From NCBI GenBank assembly GCA_031549175.1, contig JAVBQH010000075.1:1-11934 (forward strand): DNA of 11,934 bases. Reading direction: 5' to 3'. This document shows positions 1 to 3,793 of the stretch, piece after piece. Source of the stretch: WRIS01 sp031549175. GTDB lineage: Bacteria; Actinomycetota; Coriobacteriia; Coriobacteriales; Eggerthellaceae. Numbering within the stretch: the stretch's first letter is position 1; every line of letters begins with the position of its first letter. The notes under the pieces are model-generated. The model did no database searches. It had not been told where the DNA came from and saw nothing but the letters and a program-made list of their open reading frames with translations. Both the position numbers and the translations under genes were made by a program.

Positions 1-142
1 AGGCCCACTCTTGCCAGAGCAACGCGGAGGCATGTGGCTACTGCCTTAGCTTAAAATGGCGCGCTTCTTCTGCGAATCAGTACGGTAACTGCAATACAGA
101 AGGAACCGAGGAATAAGCAATGAAATTGATAGAACAAAGCAA

Positions 143-166
143 ACAGGGAGCCGATCGGCTCCCTGT
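143..166 (-). terminator. Intrinsic terminator of ssrA
   Basis: A perfect 24-nt palindrome, two 12-nt arms of ACAGGGAGCCGA type meeting at GATC, lies 8 nt beyond the CCA end of the tmRNA. On the minus strand it is followed by TTTGCTTTGTTCT, a moderately U-rich tract, which fits rho-independent termination of ssrA. The plus-strand side has no T-run, so it probably works in one direction only. Confidence 0.82.
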
Positions 167-174
167 GTCATTTC

Positions 175-529
175 TGGTGGAGGCGCGGAGAGTCGAACTC
201 CGGTCCATACTAAATCATCCATGCGGCGCTACAAGCTTAGTCAATGTTTAGATTTCGGAGACGCCCCGCCCATTGACTGCAAGACGCATCCCAGTCGGTT
301 CAGTCTTAGCTTAAGCCATACCGTCTACGTGCTTAAGAGCGTTCCCCAAAAATGATGTCGCACCCAGGCTGGGGAAGTTCCCGAGGTTGACAGCCCACGG
401 CTTAATCAAGCAGCGAGGGCGAGTTTTTGATCTTTGCCAATTAAATTGACGGTACCCCTGTTTAGCGTGGCGAGGAGACCACGGCTTGCTCCACATATCA
501 AACTTACCATGTCGAAACCAGTCGCCCCC
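175..529 (-). ncRNA. ssrA: Transfer-messenger RNA (tmRNA), one-piece
   Basis: tmRNA is charged with alanine, enters ribosomes stalled on broken mRNA together with SmpB, and appends a degradation tag to the nascent protein. The 5' end begins GGGGGCGACTGGTTTCGACATGG, the characteristic tmRNA start. Its first seven bases pair with CGCCTCC near the 3' end, with one G-U pair. The T-arm is visible as CGGAG-TTCGACT-CTCCG directly next to the acceptor strand, followed by discriminator A and an encoded CCA (175-177). The length of about 355 nt is normal for a one-piece tmRNA, and a tag frame ending in ALAA-stop lies near the middle. The pseudoknots were not folded by me. The gene has its own promoter and terminator and lies in the same region as smpB, its protein partner. 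Confidence 0.97.
406..438 (-). other. tmRNA proteolysis-tag reading frame
   Basis: This tmRNA-internal frame reads GKDQKLALAA followed by TGA. The terminal ALAA is the usual signal for ClpXP-type proteases. I placed the resume codon at GGC (436-438) because the bases before it read TTTAATT, with U at -5 and A at -4, as in the E. coli resume region. A glycine resume codon is known from Bacillus subtilis. The exact first residue is an inference, but the C-terminus is clear. The full added tag would be Ala (from the charged tmRNA) plus these ten residues. Confidence 0.85.
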
Positions 530-656
530 GTAGTTGTGCCCGACACGCAATAGCTTTGTGCAGCCTGTTGGGACAGGGGTCTACTGGCTCCACCTGTTCA
601 AAGTGCAGGGCGATACGGCTCGGTAACGCCTCCGGCAAGAAACCTTCCCTTGCCGG
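530..656 (-). other. 5' leader of the ssrA precursor
   Basis: If transcription starts about 7 nt after the -10 box, the primary transcript carries roughly 127 nt before the mature tmRNA 5' end. The leader opens with an 8-bp hairpin (arms 649-656 and 632-639, 9-nt loop). It also holds a smaller CCTGT-CCCA-ACAGG hairpin near 570-583. It would have to be removed by processing, normally by RNase P at the mature 5' end. I do not recognise a known RNA family in it, and no credible ORF is present. Confidence 0.45.
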
Positions 657-662
657 GCTTAC

Positions 663-690
663 ATTGTAGCCGCCTGAACGGTGCTGTCAA
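663..690 (-). promoter_or_regulatory. Sigma-70-type promoter for ssrA
   Basis: On the minus strand, TTGACA (685-690, perfect consensus) is followed after a 16-nt spacer by TACAAT (663-668, five of six consensus bases). It lies between the stop of the acidic-protein gene and the tmRNA and points toward the tmRNA. The expected start is near 656. The strength fits an abundant stable RNA. Confidence 0.85.
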
Positions 691-713
691 GAAACGTATG
701 CTGTCGGGCGGGC

Positions 714-1133
714 TTACTTGAAGAAACTGCCGAAGTTGAAGGCGGACTTGATGTCGTCGAAGGCCTCCTTCAGCTCTTTTGCAGCCGCCGCTCCTTCTTT
801 ATAGATTTCGTTGAGATCCCCCGCCGCAGACTGCAGGCCTTCGCGGGTGAAAAGGGATTCGTCCTCTTCTTCGGACTCTACGTCGTCGTCTTCCTCATCG
901 TATTCTTCGTCGTCGGGCTCGTCGCCCTCCCACTCTTCGTCGTCTTCGTCGTCAAGATCCTCTTCGAGGTCGTCCTCAGGATCTTCCTCCTCGAAGTCGT
1001 CGGTGAGCTCCTCGTTGTCAACGTCCTCGAATTCTCTGTCGAACTCATCGCTATTTTCAGGCTCATCGTCGGCCGAGGCCTCTTCAACCTCGTCGGTGAG
1101 CTCCTCGTCGTCATAGGCATCAACTTGGGCCAT
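714..1133 (-). CDS. Hyperacidic low-complexity protein of unknown function, between smpB and ssrA
   Basis: The 139-aa product is not one I recognise. About 60 of residues 1-92 are Asp or Glu, with a single Arg and no Lys there. The pentapeptide EELTD occurs twice (residues 10-14 and 41-45), which hints at an internal duplication. Residues 93-139 change character: a mixed-charge, probably helical segment with an alanine run (AAAA at 115-118), ending in aromatic residues (AFNFGSFFK). There is no signal peptide or membrane helix, so it is probably cytosolic. The ATG has a strong site (TAGGAG) overlapping the smpB stop codon, and only 8 nt separate the two genes, so the pair is very likely co-transcribed and translationally coupled. 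A role as a charge-mimicking partner or chaperone for a basic, RNA-binding protein such as SmpB is only a hypothesis. Antisense Ser-rich frames here are shadows of the acidic codons. Confidence 0.82.
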   Translation of the reverse strand: MAQVDAYDDEELTDEVEEASADDEPENSDEFDREFEDVDNEELTDDFEEEDPEDDLEEDLDDEDDEEWEGDEPDDEEYDEEDDDVESEEEDESLFTREGLQSAAGDLNEIYKEGAAAAKELKEAFDDIKSAFNFGSFFK

Positions 1134-1141
1134 TAATTCTC

Positions 1142-1609
1142 CTATCGGCTACGCTCTTTGAGTGCACGTTCGATCTCGCGCTTCGAATCCCGTGCTGCCA
1201 TGGAGGCCCTTTTATCATAGAGCTTCTTGCCGCGAGCGAGGGCAATCTCCACTTTAACGAGATTATTTTTTGCGAAATATATCCTCAAAGGAACCAGAGC
1301 CATCCCTTTTTCGCGGATCGCCTCGTTCAGCATCGCAATCTGGCTCTTGTGCAACAGCAGCTTGCGCTTCCGGTCAGGATCGGGGTTGTTGATGTTGCCT
1401 TGCGCAAACGGGGGGATATGCACGTTGTGCAGCCATACCTCCCCTTCGCGCACAAGGGCGAAGGAGTCGGTCAGCTGGCAGTTGTTCTCGCGCAACGAGC
1501 GGGCCTCGGTTCCGGTCAGCACGATTCCGGCCTCATATCGGTCGAGGATCTCGTATTCGTGGAATGCCTTCTTGTTGCGGGCGATGGTTTTTTCTTCTAG
1601 TTTCTTCAT
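1142..1609 (-). CDS. smpB: SsrA-binding protein SmpB
   Basis: SmpB binds the tRNA-like domain of tmRNA and is needed for its delivery to stalled ribosomes. The 155-aa product has the usual family length and landmarks: IARNKKAFHEYEI at residues 9-21, AGIVLTGTEARSLR at 27-40, GEVWLHNVHI at 56-65, RKLLLHK at 82-88, and the signature GKKLYDKR near 127-134. The basic helical C-terminal tail (REIERALKERSR), which in characterised SmpB enters the mRNA channel, is intact. I took the ATG at 1607-1609 because the conserved region begins eight residues later. Upstream GAAGAAGA is a weak purine-rich ribosome site, and an earlier ATG at about 1622 runs into a stop after five codons. Being next to ssrA supports the call strongly. 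Confidence 0.97.
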   Translation of the reverse strand: MKKLEEKTIARNKKAFHEYEILDRYEAGIVLTGTEARSLRENNCQLTDSFALVREGEVWLHNVHIPPFAQGNINNPDPDRKRKLLLHKSQIAMLNEAIREKGMALVPLRIYFAKNNLVKVEIALARGKKLYDKRASMAARDSKREIERALKERSR

Positions 1610-1689
1610 TCTTCTTCATTCATGTTCTTGGTTGGTGCGCCGCATGGATACGTGGGCATCAAGGCTCCGCGCCGATCCGCCACCGAAGG

Positions 1690-2763
1690 CTAGTTGCCCA
1701 TGCCCGGCACGAAGCTTGCCTGTTTGTCAAGGTCAAGCACGAACCGGGAGATAAGGAGGACGGTCGCCTCCAAATCCCTGAGGTCGAGGACCTCGGTGGG
1801 GGTATGCATATAGCGCAAAGGGGCAGAGACCAGGCCTGCGGCCCTGCCGCCACGTGCAACCTGAAGCGCCCGCGCATCGGTGCCGGTAACGCCAGGCTCA
1901 GCCTCGACCTGGTAAGGGATGCCTTCCTCTTCTGCGGCCTTCACCAGGCGCTCGAACACCGTGGGATTGATATTGGGGCCGCGTGCTATGACCGGCCCCT
2001 TGCCGCAGGAGATCGCCCCGTGCTTCGTCTTCTCGATTCCGGGATAATCGGTCGCGTGCGTGACGTCGAACGCAAGGCCGATATCGGGGCGGAGGCGATA
2101 GGCGGAGGTTTCCGCACCGCGCACCCCGATCTCCTCCTGCACCGTTGCGGCGCAGATGAAATCGCCCTTCAGCCCGCCTTCCTTCCGCAGGCGCTCAAGC
2201 ACGCGCACCGCCACCCACACGCCGGCCTTGTCGTCGAAGGAGCGCGAGACGGCCATCTGGGAGCCAAAACGCTCAAAGCCGACCCCGAAGGTGATGACGT
2301 CGCCGATTGCAACGCGCTTGCGGACAGCCTTCCCCGACATGCCCATGTCGATGACCAGCTTGTCGAGGGAGGTCACCTTCTTGCGTTCCTCGGGTTCTAT
2401 CAAATGGATCGGCTTGCGTCCGACCACTCCCTTGAAGGCGCCCTTCTTGGTGTGCACGTCGACCCTCATGCCAGGCAATATACCGGCATCGACGCCCCCC
2501 ACCGCGGACACGCTCAAATAGCCGTCCTCGCTGATATAGGTGACCATGAGCCCTATCTCGTCCATATGGGCGGAAAGCATGGTCGAAGGGCCCGTCGCCT
2601 TTCCATGCAAGGTGGCATGCACCGAGCCCATCACGTCGGTTTCCACCACATCGGCGGTCGCAGCGACCCGATCGCGCACCAGCTGCGCCACCTTCGTCTC
2701 CGATCCGGTGACCGATGGCGTCTCAAGCAGGTTTTTCAGGAAATTCAAATCATTCTTCTTCAC
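1690..2763 (-). CDS. M42 family metallo-aminopeptidase (glutamyl aminopeptidase / FrvX / tetrahedral aminopeptidase type)
   Basis: This is a 357-aa cytosolic dinuclear metal peptidase, of the kind that trims N-terminal residues from peptides and usually forms a tetrahedral dodecamer. The predicted metal ligands and catalytic residues are all present. They are His66 and Asp68 in SAHMDEIG, the bridging Asp (177 or 178) in FDDKAG, the Glu pair 210-211 in VQEEIG, Asp233 in AFDVTHATD, and His320 in YMHTPTEV. Length and motif spacing are typical for M42. The GTG start at 2761-2763 is preceded at 5 nt by AGGGAG, which decides the start. The gene ends 80 nt before smpB on the same strand, so the two may share a transcript. 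Substrate preference (acidic, leucyl or broad) cannot be read from the sequence, so I give no gene symbol. Confidence 0.93.
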   Translation of the reverse strand: MKKNDLNFLKNLLETPSVTGSETKVAQLVRDRVAATADVVETDVMGSVHATLHGKATGPSTMLSAHMDEIGLMVTYISEDGYLSVSAVGGVDAGILPGMRVDVHTKKGAFKGVVGRKPIHLIEPEERKKVTSLDKLVIDMGMSGKAVRKRVAIGDVITFGVGFERFGSQMAVSRSFDDKAGVWVAVRVLERLRKEGGLKGDFICAATVQEEIGVRGAETSAYRLRPDIGLAFDVTHATDYPGIEKTKHGAISCGKGPVIARGPNINPTVFERLVKAAEEEGIPYQVEAEPGVTGTDARALQVARGGRAAGLVSAPLRYMHTPTEVLDLRDLEATVLLISRFVLDLDKQASFVPGMGN

Positions 2764-2818
2764 GCCGACTCCCTCTCATACGGTATGGGCTCTTAGTTCG
2801 ATATCAGGAAGGCCTTAC

Positions 2819-2847
2819 ATTATAGTCGCTTTTTCTGTTCCCGTGCA
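2819..2847 (-). promoter_or_regulatory. Weak candidate promoter upstream of the M42 peptidase gene
   Basis: A perfect TATAAT -10 box (2819-2824, minus strand) lies 55 nt upstream of the GTG start. At 17 nt spacing, however, the -35 position reads TGCACG, which matches the consensus at only three of six bases. It overlaps the end of the small membrane ORF. It could drive the peptidase gene and smpB, but the -35 is poor. Confidence 0.28.
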
Positions 2848-2936
2848 CGCAATTGGCGGGCGCGCAATTCGGAGATGCCCTTCCAGTTGGCAACGACGAT
2901 GCCTGCACAAATCAAGAGGACGCCGATGATAGCCAT
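2820..2936 (-). CDS. 38-aa single-helix membrane peptide, or C-terminal remnant of a transporter
   Basis: This short frame begins MAIIGVLLICAGIVVANW, a clean hydrophobic helix, and ends in a basic amphipathic tail (KGISELRARQLRAREQKKRL). The helix resembles the last membrane segment of EamA/DMT-type drug and metabolite exporters, which often read like ALILAGVVLAN. Reading further upstream in the same frame gives GGCILASQP, then an in-frame TAG, then GSLYNP before the ATG, which also looks like the loop preceding that helix. It may therefore be a decayed transporter end rather than an independent gene. AGGGAAG lies about 13 nt before the ATG, a little too far for a good ribosome site. It sits between the rhodanese and peptidase genes on the same strand. 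Confidence 0.42.
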   Translation of the reverse strand: MAIIGVLLICAGIVVANWKGISELRARQLRAREQKKRL

Positions 2937-2983
2937 GGGGTTGTACAAGCTTCCCTATGGCTGCGAGGCCAGGATACAACCGC

Positions 2984-3340
2984 CTAGCCGGCGGTTACAA
3001 GTCCATACGGCCACTGCACGATCCCGCCTGCATTGTAAACCGGCTCGAAACCGAGGCCTCTTAGGTGCAAGGCCGCAGTTTCTGCCCTGACACCGCTATG
3101 GCAATACACGAGATAGGCGCTGGCCTCGGTGGCGTCCCCCATCCCCTTCTCCTTGGCCAGGGGGTCGAGCACCTCCTCGCCCAGATCAGAGGCGGACGTG
3201 AAAGACAGGAGATAGGCAAGGGGCACAAGGGCGGCGCCTTCGATGTGGCCTTGGGCGAATTCGGCCGGCTCCCTCACATCAAGCAGAAGAACCTTGTCGT
3301 CATTGTCCAAGTATTGTTTAACCTGTTCAGGTGTTAACAT
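2984..3340 (-). CDS. Single-domain rhodanese-like sulfurtransferase
   Basis: The 118-aa product is one rhodanese domain, a size typical of GlpE/PspE-like stand-alone members. These transfer sulfane sulfur from thiosulfate or persulfides to thiol acceptors, usually in the cytosol. The N-terminal signature VLLLDVREPAEFAQGHIEGA covers residues 17-36. The active-site loop is CHSGVR, with the predicted catalytic Cys at 80 and Arg at 85. The C-terminal motif reads VYNAGGIVQWPYG. No signal peptide is present. I chose the second of two adjacent ATGs because it lies 5 nt from GAGGG; the first would be only 2 nt away. The frame stays open about 40 codons further upstream, but that stretch resembles no rhodanese extension. 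The acceptor is unknown. It is transcribed divergently from the glycosyltransferase gene. Confidence 0.93.
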   Translation of the reverse strand: MLTPEQVKQYLDNDDKVLLLDVREPAEFAQGHIEGAALVPLAYLLSFTSASDLGEEVLDPLAKEKGMGDATEASAYLVYCHSGVRAETAALHLRGLGFEPVYNAGGIVQWPYGLVTAG

Positions 3341-3345
3341 CATTT

Positions 3346-3350
3346 CCCTC
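3346..3350 (-). promoter_or_regulatory. Ribosome binding site deciding the rhodanese start
   Basis: GAGGG on the minus strand stands 5 nt from the ATG at 3338-3340 and only 2 nt from the ATG at 3341-3343. The downstream ATG is therefore the better start. Confidence 0.6.
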
Positions 3351-3508
3351 TTCTCAATTACCCCCTGTGCCGGAAACGCTTTTGCAGCCCGGCGCATACC
3401 ACGTCTCTGGGAGCGATGTCCAAGGGATGGGTTGCCGAGCCCTGCCAAAATCAAGTGCCTCAACAGGTTTTCCCTGAAACTTCTTGCGTCCCCTTCTTGC
3501 TAAAACAG

Positions 3509-3537
3509 TTTACACCGATACCCACAATTGTTACAAT
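3509..3537 (+). promoter_or_regulatory. Sigma-70-type promoter for the glycosyltransferase operon
   Basis: TTTACA (3509-3514) is separated by exactly 17 nt from TACAAT (3532-3537); each box matches the consensus at five of six bases. The expected start is near 3544, about 250 nt before the ATG. The end of the spacer carries the palindrome ACAATTGT (3524-3531) and a direct repeat ACAATT (3524-3529 and 3533-3538), which could be an operator overlapping the -10 box. I found no equally convincing minus-strand promoter for the rhodanese gene in the rest of the gap (3344-3508). Confidence 0.65.
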
Positions 3538-3543
3538 TCTAGC

Positions 3544-3793
3544 TTGATTCGCGCTTTTGGCAAAAGGGCGGAGAGCAGGAGAGGTAAGAAGGGAACGAGC
3601 GGCCCTGATCCATGTGCGTTCCCGGCATCTTGCTGCTTTTGGCAGGCTCTTTTTTGCTTACGCGTAGATTCTCGGTTTCGACCAGGAGCCCAGCCGGTTC
3701 CCCTACAAGGCAGTTGGCTGGACGTATTCGGGATACGCCTCACCGGAGACGGCGGGTTTTCGGTGGCAGCGCAAGAGGAGGATTGTAAGACCC
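3544..3793 (+). promoter_or_regulatory. Long structured 5' leader of the glycosyltransferase mRNA; candidate cis-regulatory RNA
   Basis: This is the transcribed part of a 450-nt gap without a credible gene. Hairpins seen by eye are CTTTT/AAAAG (3554-3558 with 3562-3566), GGGAACG/CGTTCCC (3591-3597 with 3617-3623), CCAGCC/GGCTGG (3690-3695 with 3716-3721), CGTAT/ATACG (3723-3727 with 3733-3737) and CACCG/CGGTG (3741-3745 with 3761-3765). A run of six Ts at 3650-3655 follows a possible alternative stem, GAG..CCTG with CAGGCTC, which would compete with the GGGAACG hairpin, as an attenuator might. The ribosome site GAGGAGG (3775-3781) lies 12 nt from the ATG. I could not match the leader to the c-di-GMP-I, c-di-GMP-II or c-di-AMP riboswitch consensus. 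Confidence 0.4.

Noticed and set aside
1..142. Open frame on the plus strand from the window edge to a TAA at 113-115, encoding a Cys-rich C-terminus, and a shorter one ending at 54.
   Set aside because: Fewer than 40 codons, no recognisable motif and no start in view. It could be the end of an upstream gene, but chance is as likely.
121..249. Short plus-strand ORF starting ATG after a purine-rich AAGGAACCGAGGAA stretch.
   Set aside because: It runs through the ssrA terminator and the conserved 3' end of the tmRNA on the opposite strand, so its coding look is accidental.
311..550. 79-codon minus-strand ORF inside the tmRNA gene.
   Set aside because: It is not in the tag frame and covers conserved RNA sequence.
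681..1136. Plus-strand hydrophobic and Ser-rich ORFs opposite the acidic protein gene.
   Set aside because: They are the complement of GAG/GAC-rich codons; the minus-strand gene has a proper ribosome site and couples to smpB.
1564..2796. 410-codon plus-strand ORF opposite the M42 peptidase.
   Set aside because: The minus strand encodes a complete M42 enzyme with all metal ligands, and the plus frame has no family motif. It is a GC-bias shadow.
3341..3463. N-terminal extension of the rhodanese frame by about 41 codons.
   Set aside because: The best ribosome site precedes the internal ATG, and the extension (Arg-rich) has no rhodanese or signal-peptide character.
3544..3793. Possible c-di-GMP riboswitch before the NfrB-like gene.
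   Set aside because: I looked for the GEMM-type conserved blocks and the tetraloop/receptor pattern and did not find them. The leader is reported only as an unclassified structured RNA.
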